Shown here: positions 39,198 to 46,417 of the stretch, piece after piece
Layout: each line of letters starts with the position of its first letter
Numbering within the stretch: position 1 is the stretch's first letter
Source of the DNA: Prevotella sp.
GTDB taxonomy: Bacteria; Bacteroidota; Bacteroidia; Bacteroidales; Bacteroidaceae
Direction: 5' to 3'
Assembly (NCBI GenBank): GCA_016284635.1
Contig: JAEEPF010000007.1
Coordinates: 1 to 46,417, forward strand
Length of the DNA: 46,417 nt
Translations under genes and position numbers: made by a program
The notes under the pieces: generated by a model
Seen by the model: only the letters and a program-made list of their open reading frames with translations
Told to the model about the DNA's origin: nothing
The model's database searches: none

Positions 39198-39199
39198 TT

Positions 39200-40057
39200 T
39201 TAAACTGAAAATCTGATGTATGTGCGGTCATCAAACGAGTTATTGCCCGGCGTGAAGCCTTTGGTGGCCTTGAAATCGCCGATGTTAAGGGGATCGTTGC
39301 GGCGCTGTTCGTCGAGACGTGCTTCAGACTCCGCGAGGGTTGGACAGAGGAAGGGATAGCCGTCTGAAGCGAGGACAATCTCCCAGGGACGGAAGTCGAG
39401 AGCGATGACGGACACCCGTGTCTCAGGTATGGGGAAACCGTCGATGACGGCGTAGGTCTTGTTTTGCTGCTGCATCTCACGAAGCATCTCCGGGATGATG
39501 GCAGCACGGGCCTGATCGTCAGCGAGAATCTCGTTGGGCGTCTTGCCTGCTGCCAGCAGTTCCTGCACCTTGGCGGCACGCATCTCTGCAAGCCGTTGTT
39601 CGTAGGGCTTGGGGTTCTCGCAGAGTTCACCACCCACGAGACACTGACAGTCGCCTACGAGCCAGATTTCACGACGGCGGTTGGAGTAGATGACGGCGGA
39701 GGCACAGAGGCGTTCTTCGGGGTGGGATGAGAGATGGAGTAGAGGGGGATCAGACCACCCCTGACCCCTCCTACTCAGGAGGGGAAAAAGATACCAAGAG
39801 GGAGTGTAGACGGCGCGGATGGCTCGGGTGGCGGCGAGACAGAACTGATGACAGGAAGTTTCGGGGGCCATCTTACGGATGACTTGACTGACGACGGTCA
39901 TCGCATAGCGGCCGTTCGACATACGGGAACTCCATTGGTGCTTGGCCTTCGAGGTGGAGCCGTCGATAACAGCGATGAAGTCATTTGTGACGACGATTCC
40001 GTCCTCGCTTTTCTTTTGAGGATTCTTCGGTATGAGACTTTGTTCGATGATTTTCAT
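39200..40057 (-). CDS. PP2C-like phosphatase-fold protein carrying an element A peptide
   Basis: A 285-aa protein with features of the PP2C fold: FIAVIDGSTSK near the start, CASAVIYSNRRREIWLVGDCQ in the middle, IVLASDGYPFLCPTL and a final NSFDDRTYIRF. The Asp residues match PP2C metal-ligand positions roughly, so a Ser/Thr phosphatase is plausible but unproven. The track's earlier start overlaps YgiQ; ATG 40057 is preferred. Residues ~91-108 (YLFPLLSRRGQGWSDPPL) are encoded by an inverted copy of element A inserted in frame between WYL-type and CASA-containing conserved parts. Its 5' end overlaps the ygiQ 3' end by 77 nt. Confidence 0.72.
   Translation of the reverse strand: MKIIEQSLIPKNPQKKSEDGIVVTNDFIAVIDGSTSKAKHQWSSRMSNGRYAMTVVSQVIRKMAPETSCHQFCLAATRAIRAVYTPSWYLFPLLSRRGQGWSDPPLLHLSSHPEERLCASAVIYSNRRREIWLVGDCQCLVGGELCENPKPYEQRLAEMRAAKVQELLAAGKTPNEILADDQARAAIIPEMLREMQQQNKTYAVIDGFPIPETRVSVIALDFRPWEIVLASDGYPFLCPTLAESEARLDEQRRNDPLNIGDFKATKGFTPGNNSFDDRTYIRFSV
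39743..39785 (-). repeat. Element A half-copy within a coding sequence
   Basis: On the minus strand CCCCTCCTGAGTAGGAGGGG is followed by TCAGGGGTGGTCTGATCC. It is the same sub-type as the copy at 22711 but without any hairpin insert, so it shows the empty site for that copy. Confidence 0.88.
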
Positions 40058-41942
40058 TTGTAGAGTGAGAAGTGGAGGTATAGAGCCGTGGTATGAGGTC
40101 AGGCCGTCCGATGCGGCGGAGGCTCTGTTCAATAATACGTCGTTTCTCAGGCTTATACCAGAAGAAATACTGCCGCTGGGCGAGTTTTTCTTTCTGACTT
40201 TTCGCAGAAAAGACAGGTTCGAGCGTATAGGGGTCGTAGCCGGTGTACCAAGTCTCGGTGGCTATGGTCATCGGGGTTGGCGTAAAGTCTTGAACCTGTT
40301 CGAGGTGGAAGTCGAGGCCCTTGGTGATGACGGCGAGTTCGGCCATATCTTCCTCATGGCAGCCAGGATGGGAGGAGATGAAGTAGGGGATGATCTGCTG
40401 GTGCAGGTTCTCTTCGCGGTTGATACGGTCGAAGATGCGTTTGAAGGCATAGAACTGCTGGAACGAGGGCTTGCGCATGAGGTGGAGCACACGGTCGGAG
40501 GTATGCTCTGGGGCCACCTTCAGACGGCCAGAGACATGACGGGTAATAAGTTCACGGGTGTATTCCTCGGCAGATCGATTCGCGGCCTCGTCCTTACCTT
40601 TATATAATAACAGGTCGTAACGCACACCGCTGCCGATGAAGCTGCTCTTGATGCCTGGGAGGGCATCGACGGCGTGATAGATGTCGAGAAGCTTCGAGTG
40701 GTCGGTGTTAAGATTAGGACAGATCTGCGGATGGATGCAACTGGGACGCTTGCATTTCTCACAGGCGTTATGGTTACGGCCATGCATGCCGTACATGTTG
40801 GCAGAGGGTCCGCCAAGGTCGGAGAGGTAGCCTTTGAAGTCGGGCATCTCAATGACTTGCTTCACCTCTTTCAAGATACTCTCCTTGGAGCGGCAGGCGA
40901 TGAACTTCCCCTGATGGGCGGAGATGGTGCAGAAGGCACATCCTCCGAAGCATCCGCGATGGATGTTGACCGAATGTTTGATCATGTCGTAGGCGGGGAT
41001 GTGCTTGCCTTTGTACTTCGGATGGGGCTGACGGGTGTAGGGCAGGTCGAAGGAGGCGTCGAGCTCCTCGGTGGTCATCGGCGGGTATGGGGGATTGACA
41101 ACGACCATCACGTTACCCACCCTCTGAATCAATCGCTGGGCATGGATCATGTTCGACTGCTCCTCGATGTGGCGGAAATTCTCTGCCTGGGCACGTTTGT
41201 TGCGGAGGCACTCCTCGTGACTGTGGAGCACGATGTCATCAGGCGTGGGCTGGACGTCGGCAGAGAGATAGACCGTCTGCGGAATGTCGTGGGGAATTTG
41301 CATCGGGCTGACACGGACTGGCTCGGACTCAGATAGTCCGTGGAAGTCCGTGTCAGTCCGATGCTCAAATTGCTCACTGAGACGGCGGGCGAGTTCGAGG
41401 GTCGGCTTCTCGCCCATGCCGTAGGTGATCATGTCTGCACCTGAGTCGCAAAGAATACAAGGACGGAGCTGGTCTTGCCAGTAGTCATAATGCGTGAGGC
41501 GTCGCAGGGAGGCCTCTATGCCGCCAAGGATGACGGGCACGTCGGGATAAAGCTGCTTGAGAATCTTCGTGTAGACAATGGTGGGGTATTCCGGACGCAT
41601 GTCATGACGACCGTCAGGTGAGTAGGCATCCTCGGAGCGCAGACGACGGTTGGCAGTGTACTTGTTCACCATCGAGTCCATACAGCCGGGTGAGATGCCG
41701 AAGAAGAGTCGGGGACGCCCGAGTTTCTTGAAGTCGCGGAAGTCACCGTGCCAGTCTGGCTGCGGGACGATGGCCACGCGGTAGCCTGCTGCCTCGAGCG
41801 TTCGTCCGATGACGGCTGCACCAAACGAAGGATGGTCCACGTAGGCATCACCCGAGAACAGGATGACATCGAGTTCATCCCATCCCCTGAGTTTCAACTC
41901 CTTCTTCGTCGTCGGCAGAAAGTCCGTCAGCCTATAATCCAT
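39981..41942 (-). CDS. ygiQ: YgiQ-family radical SAM protein (UPF0313)
   Basis: 653 aa. An N-terminal B12-binding-like region (ELDVILFSGDAYVDHPSFG, ILGGIEASLRRLTHYDYW) is followed by the radical SAM core with HRGCFGGCAFCTISAHQG (CxxxCxxC). A cysteine-rich loop (CEKCKRPSCIHPQICPNL), RLKVAPEHTSDRVL, and a charged disordered tail follow. The substrate of this family is unknown. Residues ~200-219 (RTDTDFHGLSESEPVRVSP) are encoded by a near-perfect palindrome inserted in frame. The 3' end overlaps the PP2C-like gene. Confidence 0.9.
   Translation of the reverse strand: MDYRLTDFLPTTKKELKLRGWDELDVILFSGDAYVDHPSFGAAVIGRTLEAAGYRVAIVPQPDWHGDFRDFKKLGRPRLFFGISPGCMDSMVNKYTANRRLRSEDAYSPDGRHDMRPEYPTIVYTKILKQLYPDVPVILGGIEASLRRLTHYDYWQDQLRPCILCDSGADMITYGMGEKPTLELARRLSEQFEHRTDTDFHGLSESEPVRVSPMQIPHDIPQTVYLSADVQPTPDDIVLHSHEECLRNKRAQAENFRHIEEQSNMIHAQRLIQRVGNVMVVVNPPYPPMTTEELDASFDLPYTRQPHPKYKGKHIPAYDMIKHSVNIHRGCFGGCAFCTISAHQGKFIACRSKESILKEVKQVIEMPDFKGYLSDLGGPSANMYGMHGRNHNACEKCKRPSCIHPQICPNLNTDHSKLLDIYHAVDALPGIKSSFIGSGVRYDLLLYKGKDEAANRSAEEYTRELITRHVSGRLKVAPEHTSDRVLHLMRKPSFQQFYAFKRIFDRINREENLHQQIIPYFISSHPGCHEEDMAELAVITKGLDFHLEQVQDFTPTPMTIATETWYTGYDPYTLEPVFSAKSQKEKLAQRQYFFWYKPEKRRIIEQSLRRIGRPDLIPRLYTSTSHSTNENHRTKSHTEESSKEKRGRNRRHK
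41301..41363. repeat. 63-bp near-perfect palindrome inside ygiQ
   Basis: CATCGGGCTGACACGGACT pairs with AGTCCGTGTCAGTCCGATG (18 of 19). Inside is a second palindrome, CGGACT-cagat-AGTCCG. The words resemble the GGACT repeats at 5224 and 26232. Confidence 0.85.
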
Positions 41943-41949
41943 GCTTCTT

Positions 41950-42080
41950 GAAGTTAAAGGGAAGTTAAAGGGAAGTTAAAGAGAATTGAAGAGACAATAC
42001 TTTTGCCCTTGATGAAGTAGCATGACATATGTCCTTTTAACTTCCAAGCGAAGCTATAACTTCCCTTTAACTTCCTTTTC
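41950..42080. repeat. Inverted GAAGTTAAAGG repeats upstream of ygiQ
   Basis: Three GAAGTTAAAG(GG) units (41950-41982) face inverted AACTTCCCTTTAACTTCC units (42035-42077). The right side is interrupted by AAGCGAAGCTAT, a small AGC-gaa-GCT hairpin. It lies between ygiQ and the 114-aa gene; the run ends eight nt before the ygiQ ATG. Confidence 0.82.
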
Positions 42081-42086
42081 ATTTCT

Positions 42087-42431
42087 TCAATTAAATGGGG
42101 TTCCCTGAATGGCCCGGGTGGTGGAGCCGAGGTTGTCGTTGCCCTTGTCCTTCCAGTTGATGTACAACAGCACGAGCTGTTGCAGACCGAAGGCTTTCAT
42201 GTTTGGGTGATAGATGACGTCGAGGCAGAGGTCGAGCAGGTCTTTGTCGAGTCCTGCCTGTGCTTCGAGTAGTGCGCGCACGTTCAGTTTCAGTTTGTCT
42301 AACACCTGCTCGTCTACGTAACCGTTGGAATCAATGAGGTCGCGCAGCAGCTGATACTTCTCGATGGTCTGGAGGTGTACCTCCTGAATCTCGATACTCC
42401 GGGTACCTGAGGAATTGGTCTGAATCTTCAT
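42087..42431 (-). CDS. Hypothetical 114-aa protein
   Basis: I do not recognise this gene. It begins MKIQTNSSGTRSIEIQEVHL and is largely helical (YQLLRDLIDSNGYVDEQVLDKL, LDKDLLDLCLDVIYHP), with no signal peptide, cysteines or membrane segment. Codon use and the good ORF between two same-strand genes support it being real. No clear promoter box was found in the AT-rich 47 nt upstream. Confidence 0.6.
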   Translation of the reverse strand: MKIQTNSSGTRSIEIQEVHLQTIEKYQLLRDLIDSNGYVDEQVLDKLKLNVRALLEAQAGLDKDLLDLCLDVIYHPNMKAFGLQQLVLLYINWKDKGNDNLGSTTRAIQGTPFN

Positions 42432-42478
42432 GTTAAATTGATTTTTGGTTGTTAATTATATAATTAATGATTGATTAT

Positions 42479-45379
42479 CTACGGTAACAGGAACTTTAGG
42501 ATACCCCGCATGAGGGCAAAGCGCACATACTCCTCCTTGATGCACTCGAAGGGGAAGCCGAGGGTCATGGCCTTGTAGTCTGTGCCGTTGTAGGCGACGC
42601 AGGCACTCTGCTGGTCGGCATAGCGCATGGCACAGAAGGCCGGTGCTATCGGCTGGAGCACGTCGGGATGCGTGGCAGCATAGTGTTCCGCATTCAGCTG
42701 ACGGTGGAAGGCGAAGGTGGTGCCGAGGCCGCTGATCGTGTTACGGCGCAGCGTATCGGCATCTGTACCCAGATAGTTGCACTTGAGCACTTCTTCGAGA
42801 TAACGGCGGTCGGCAGGCAGCCTGTTGTCTGCACCGATGTAGGAACCACTTACGAGCAGGGCACCGCCACGTGAGGTGAACAGCTGCAGGTGCTGGCGCA
42901 TCATCGGCGTCAGGGTCTGATAGGGTCGCAGCGAGTGACCGTCTTTCTTTTCGAGGCCGAGGATGAGGTCTATCATATCGTATTTCAGCGGTATGACCTC
43001 GTTGGTCTCGAGAGCCTCTGAGGAACAGCTGACAATACTATACAGTCCGGTATTGGAGATGGCATTGGCATGGGTGCGGATATAGTTGAAGTCATTGCCT
43101 GCGATAAACGTTCCTGCCAGTGTCTCGTCAGTATAGCCGAGTCCGCTGGTGGTCTCCTTGCCCATCGCAGCCTTATTGAAACAGGTCTGATAACCCAGCC
43201 ATCCTGCCGTACGGCCATAGGTTACACCCGCATCGTATTCGAGGTCGAAGCCCTGTTCGGCAGCATTGTCGCGCACGGCGGGCGAGGAGAGCCTGTGGAA
43301 GCCGTTGACGATGAGGATGGTCTTCTCTGCCTGAGGAGCATAATAGCATGACACCACCTCACTGGGGAAGCTCTCGCCACCCTCATTGACGGCTGCCACG
43401 CGGAAGGAGTATTGACGGCCAGGTGAGATGGGAATCTTCACGCTGCTGTGGCCACGGCCTTTGATATACTGTCCGTTGTCGAAGCCGCCTCTACCTGTAG
43501 CCGTATAGACGATAAAGCCGGAAGGCTTGGCTGTGGGTTCGAGGGGGTCCTCAACGGTCGTCCAGTGAACCTCAGCCTCACCCTTATTGGTGAGGACGAC
43601 ATATACGTGGTCTGGGGTGAGGGGGGATACGACGAAGGGCACATGGTGCATGCGGCAGATGTAGCGCAGCAGCGTCTTGTAGATGCTGCGTGCGAGGTTG
43701 AAGCGGAAGTTGGGATCCTGCCCGAAGCGCATGTCGGCGAAGTTCTGGTGCGACATGGTCTCGATGATGGCACTGGGCACCTTCGGCACACGGCTCTCAG
43801 AGTAGTTGCGGTCGAAAAGTTCGCGCCGCTGCCACTCGTGGTAGATAGCCTGCATCTCATTGGGGATGATGGTGAGCAGCTCATCGGCAAGGTCACGTGA
43901 TGCCAGACGGCTGCGGCCAGTGCTGAGGATGCTGTCGTTCATATATGTGGTGCAGACGGCGAGGGTTCCCGTGTGCGTCTTGCCGTCAGCAATATAGCCT
44001 GCGTCGCTATGTACGGCCAGTGTGAGTTCGATGGGCACGTTACGGCCTGTGGTATCGGGCATATAACAGGAACCGCCAGCGAGTTCGTTAGTCATGCAGG
44101 AACGGGCATTGATGTCATCGCCATAGTCATCTTGTCCGTCCTTGGTGCTATAGACGGAATAGGGCATGCCTGCCCACTGGGCATAGTAGCGTGAGCCTTC
44201 AAAACAGCGTGGCAGAAGACTTATTTCCCCCTCGCGGGCGATGTTACCCATACCGCCACCGAAACGCACACCGTCGGCTGTGACGATGCCGTCGCGGTCA
44301 CTGAGGTTGTCGATCACAACACAGTTGCGCTCATTGTTGCCTTCGTCAAACTGGAACGTGCCGAGATACACCCATGTGGAACCACCCATCTGCTGGTTCA
44401 CGCGGAACTCTGTTGGAATGCCCTGATGCCAGACGGTGTAGTGGGCATCGTCGATGCTGCCTTCAACGGTCTGGTAACTCACGTAGACGGCATACTGACC
44501 AGACTCAGGTATGGTCGGATACCAGGTGATGGTGCTCTTCATGCCGTCGTCTTGGACGATATTGGTCTGACGCGCGGTACCAGCCTCAAAGGGATTCTCC
44601 TTTTCCTCATAGCCGCCTTCGTGGAAGGCAAAGCCGGGGATTTTGGTGGGATGCCAGTCGAAGAGGCCTTTGACCTCTTTATAGCGTGATCCGTCAGCAG
44701 ACTTACGGGTATCGTTGTCGATCACGGCCTCATGGTCCTGCCAGTCACGTTCACGGGGAGTGAACACAACGGCACCGGCTTTCTCCAGCATTGGGATGAG
44801 GTAGGGTGTGACGATGGTCTGCGTGAACAGGTCCTCACGGGTACCGAAGAGGGCAGGGCGCTGCCAGCGCCACATGTGGTCCTTGAGACTGTAATAGCGT
44901 CCGTGGCTGGCCCAGACGGAGAGATGACGATTTTGCAGACCGCGTGTAATATTATAAGGTATAGAGGCGTTTCTTACCCATGGGCGACCTGTATAGTCAA
45001 TGTCACCCCACAGACGGCTGGGGTCCTGGTCTTTCTGCAAACGGGTAGGCACCAGCTGACGGATATCCCACCCACCGGTCTTCACAACGAGCTTATAATG
45101 CTTATAGGCGGGGGAGACGATCTTCTTCACTGCGTCGTAGATATCCTCAGCGGACTTGGGGGTGAAGAGCTGTTCGCCAAAGTGTGAGTCGGCACAGACC
45201 TCGACAGTCTTGGTAGTATCATTGACGGTAATGCTTTGCAGGCGTGAGGCCGAACGTACGAGTTGTCCGTAGGGACGGTATGCTCTGAAATAGTTGTCGA
45301 GCGACTTCTTGATGTCCTGTTGTGCGTTAGCAGGGAGTATCAGTAAGGCAGCAAGGGTAATCAGACAAATTCTTTTCAT
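42479..45379 (-). CDS. Large secreted protein: amidase-like fold with inserted golvesin domain, FN3 and C-terminal domain
   Basis: 966 aa with a signal peptide (MKRICLITLAALLILPANAQ). An amidase_3-like first half includes LSVWASHGRYY (about 153-163) and LEKAGAVVFTPRERD (198-211). A golvesin/xanthan-lyase-type beta domain (about 270-400) has ESGQYAVYVSYQTVEGSIDD and VVIDNLSDRDGIVTADGVRFGGG. The second amidase half has LTLAVHSDAGY and SAIIETMSHQNF. An FN3-like domain (YSFRVAAVNEGGESFPSEVV) and a C-terminal alpha/beta domain (ILIVNGFHRLSSP ... GGALLVSGSYIGAD) follow. A cell-wall amidase role is an inference. ATG 45379 overlaps the acyltransferase stop (ATGA); the track's longer start is inside that gene. 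Confidence 0.75.
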   Translation of the reverse strand: MKRICLITLAALLILPANAQQDIKKSLDNYFRAYRPYGQLVRSASRLQSITVNDTTKTVEVCADSHFGEQLFTPKSAEDIYDAVKKIVSPAYKHYKLVVKTGGWDIRQLVPTRLQKDQDPSRLWGDIDYTGRPWVRNASIPYNITRGLQNRHLSVWASHGRYYSLKDHMWRWQRPALFGTREDLFTQTIVTPYLIPMLEKAGAVVFTPRERDWQDHEAVIDNDTRKSADGSRYKEVKGLFDWHPTKIPGFAFHEGGYEEKENPFEAGTARQTNIVQDDGMKSTITWYPTIPESGQYAVYVSYQTVEGSIDDAHYTVWHQGIPTEFRVNQQMGGSTWVYLGTFQFDEGNNERNCVVIDNLSDRDGIVTADGVRFGGGMGNIAREGEISLLPRCFEGSRYYAQWAGMPYSVYSTKDGQDDYGDDINARSCMTNELAGGSCYMPDTTGRNVPIELTLAVHSDAGYIADGKTHTGTLAVCTTYMNDSILSTGRSRLASRDLADELLTIIPNEMQAIYHEWQRRELFDRNYSESRVPKVPSAIIETMSHQNFADMRFGQDPNFRFNLARSIYKTLLRYICRMHHVPFVVSPLTPDHVYVVLTNKGEAEVHWTTVEDPLEPTAKPSGFIVYTATGRGGFDNGQYIKGRGHSSVKIPISPGRQYSFRVAAVNEGGESFPSEVVSCYYAPQAEKTILIVNGFHRLSSPAVRDNAAEQGFDLEYDAGVTYGRTAGWLGYQTCFNKAAMGKETTSGLGYTDETLAGTFIAGNDFNYIRTHANAISNTGLYSIVSCSSEALETNEVIPLKYDMIDLILGLEKKDGHSLRPYQTLTPMMRQHLQLFTSRGGALLVSGSYIGADNRLPADRRYLEEVLKCNYLGTDADTLRRNTISGLGTTFAFHRQLNAEHYAATHPDVLQPIAPAFCAMRYADQQSACVAYNGTDYKAMTLGFPFECIKEEYVRFALMRGILKFLLP

Positions 45380-45933
45380 GCGAGTTCTCCAATGGTAAAG
45401 TTCTCGGGCTTCTTCCCCTTGAAGTCCTTGTAATACACTTTGATGTCCCTCATGTCGCAATCCAGGTCGCCGGAAGGGATGACGGTCTTGGTGCAGACAA
45501 TGCGCTTCTGCTGGTAGTCGACGCCATAGAGCAGGATGGGAAGTCCTGCTTTCAGGGCAATGAAATAGAAGCCCTTCTTCCAGTCTGCCGTCTTCGAGCG
45601 CGTGCCCTCAGGGGTGATGCAGAGGTGGAAGGTCTTAGCCTTCTTTGCCGCCTCAGCCATCGCATCAGTCATGCTCGTCTTCTTCTGACGATACACGGGG
45701 ATGCCGCCCAGACGACGGAAGATGGGGCCGAGGGGCCAGAAGAACCACTCTTTCTTCATCATGAAATTACACTGCATGCCTCTCGCCCTGCTGTATAGCA
45801 ATCCGAGGATGAAATCCCAGTTGCTCGTGTGTGGGGCGAGGCAGATGATAAACTTGTCGGGATGGTCTTCTGTTACTTCAACGGACCATCCCATTCTTTT
45901 GTACAACAGCCAGTTACAAATTGATTTCCACAT
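45376..45933 (-). CDS. PlsC-type lysophospholipid acyltransferase family protein
   Basis: 185 aa. The acyltransferase motif HTSNWD (HX4D) and EGTRS are both present. FWPLGPIFRRLGGIPVYR matches the second PlsC block. At under 200 residues it is a short member, with no strong extra membrane helix. It transfers an acyl chain to a lysolipid or amine; the exact acceptor is unknown. It is coupled to the amidase/golvesin gene by a four-nt overlap and follows the 88-aa gene by seven nt, giving an operon of three. Confidence 0.88.
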   Translation of the reverse strand: MWKSICNWLLYKRMGWSVEVTEDHPDKFIICLAPHTSNWDFILGLLYSRARGMQCNFMMKKEWFFWPLGPIFRRLGGIPVYRQKKTSMTDAMAEAAKKAKTFHLCITPEGTRSKTADWKKGFYFIALKAGLPILLYGVDYQQKRIVCTKTVIPSGDLDCDMRDIKVYYKDFKGKKPENFTIGELA

Positions 45934-45940
45934 GAGTCTT

Positions 45941-46207
45941 CTAAGCGTTTATCTGATCGAGGATGTCACTGACATGTGCACTGAACTTCTCTCGCAGATC
46001 CTTATAATATTGCTTGGCAGGAATGCCAGGTTCAGGGTGAGACACGCGACGGATGGCGTTGTCCTGCAACTTCACAATCGAGAACGCGTGCGCATTCAGA
46101 TTCTCCTTATGAGGTGACGGTCCGTAGAGCGACACTGCCACACATTCTGCAAATAATGCCTCACAGATCAGGTTGATCCTTTTCTTTAATCTTCTCTTGT
46201 TTGCCAT
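45941..46207 (-). CDS. Conserved Bacteroidales small protein (88 aa)
   Basis: The sequence MANKRRLKKRINLICEALFAECVA ... IRRVSHPEPGIPAKQYYKDL is a pattern I recall from many Bacteroides and Prevotella genomes, always annotated hypothetical. It is helical and basic at the N-terminus, with no signal peptide. It has a strong AAGGAGG ribosome-binding site and a promoter. First gene of the operon with the acyltransferase and the amidase-like protein. Function is unknown. Confidence 0.8.
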   Translation of the reverse strand: MANKRRLKKRINLICEALFAECVAVSLYGPSPHKENLNAHAFSIVKLQDNAIRRVSHPEPGIPAKQYYKDLREKFSAHVSDILDQINA

Positions 46208-46252
46208 GTTCTTTTCCTCCTTAAAAAAGTGTTATTTGCTAAATTGACAAAG

Positions 46253-46283
46253 CAAAGATAAGCATTTTTTTCGAGATACCAAG
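46253..46283 (-). promoter_or_regulatory. Promoter of the 88-aa gene operon
   Basis: On the minus strand CTTG (46283-46280), 19 nt, TATCTTTG (46260-46253), then an RBS AAGGAGG at 46222-46216. Confidence 0.72.
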
Positions 46284-46331
46284 CCTTTACGACACAAAAA
46301 ATATTAAAAAGTCGAATTTAGCCTGTTTTCT

Positions 46332-46363
46332 TTTGTATTTCTAACAAAAATAAACTAATTTTG
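46332..46363 (+). promoter_or_regulatory. Promoter of the gene at the right edge
   Basis: TTTG (46332-46335), 20 nt, TAATTTTG (46356-46363). A strong consensus promoter facing out of the window. Confidence 0.82.
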
Positions 46364-46408
46364 CACGTCGAAAAGGATTATTCATTTCAAAATAAACAAT
46401 TAGCAATT

Positions 46409-46417
46409 ATGGAAAAA
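46409..46417 (+). CDS. 5' end of an unidentified gene (partial)
   Basis: ATG GAA AAA lies 45 nt after a consensus promoter at the window edge. Only three codons are visible, so the product cannot be named. Confidence 0.5.

Overview
The window looks like chromosomal DNA from a member of the Bacteroidales, most probably Prevotellaceae. Three things point there. Most transcription starts I can place carry the Bacteroidota-type promoter (TTTG or CTTG, 19-21 nt, then TAnnTTTG). Many proteins belong to families typical of the phylum: HU-CCDC81/SPOR protein, smalltalk peptide, DUF4296, DUF3256, DUF4348, golvesin-domain protein, zinc-less DksA. The translation, tRNA and cell-wall genes are of Bacteroidota type. 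No phage, plasmid, IS transposase or CRISPR array is visible. The assignment is by recognition, not by a database search.

Layout. 1-1500: an inverted array of 9-bp-spaced GACAAC units, an HU-like protein fused to a chitobiase-type C-terminal domain, and a 35-aa smalltalk-type peptide. 1600-6700: a secreted beta-repeat protein, a zinc-ribbon/FHA protein, an HU-CCDC81/SPOR protein, then rfbC and ugd (nucleotide-sugar enzymes). 6700-12600: a lipoprotein, nudC, a secreted 5'-nucleotidase, a short DnaJ-like protein and a Dcu transporter. 12700-19700: a tight same-strand block ileS - dksA-like - lspA - DUF4296 - nucleoside-type MFS, with stop/start overlaps. 19700-25900: rsmE, phenylacetate-CoA ligase, DUF3256, a small RNA, proS (reverse), an OmpA lipoprotein and mtgA. 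26400-30500: pheS (reverse), DUF4348, murB, MBL hydrolase. 30500-35400: a second small RNA related to the first, a three-gene membrane/stress operon (reverse), a SPOR lipoprotein, ruvX, def and a large TPR protein. 35400-39150: thrS, infC-rpmI-rplT and tRNA-Arg(TCT). 39200-46417: a PP2C-like protein, a YgiQ radical-SAM protein, an unknown, a large amidase/golvesin/FN3 protein with an acyltransferase, a small conserved protein, and the first codons of a further gene.

The genes are mostly housekeeping. The unusual biology is the repeat landscape. At least six families of short-period tandem repeats (AAAGTTC, GTAAAAAG, GTGAAAA, GGAGTCA/GGAGACA, ACTGTCA, AATTGATAAT types) and several hairpin elements are scattered through the 46 kb. 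The AAAGTTC heptads lie directly upstream of five start codons, always in the same orientation, and supply the TTG start codon of rsmE and murB. Other families encode the C-termini of RsmE and Def, part of the signal peptide of the TPR protein, and in-frame inserts in MurB, RsmE, YgiQ, DUF3256, the SPOR protein and a PP2C-like protein. A 30-37 nt double-hairpin cassette (element B) sits scarlessly inside a larger three-hairpin element (element A), always after TT. Uninterrupted A copies in the same window show the empty sites. This nested system has no visible mobilising enzyme here and is the most interesting thing in the window.
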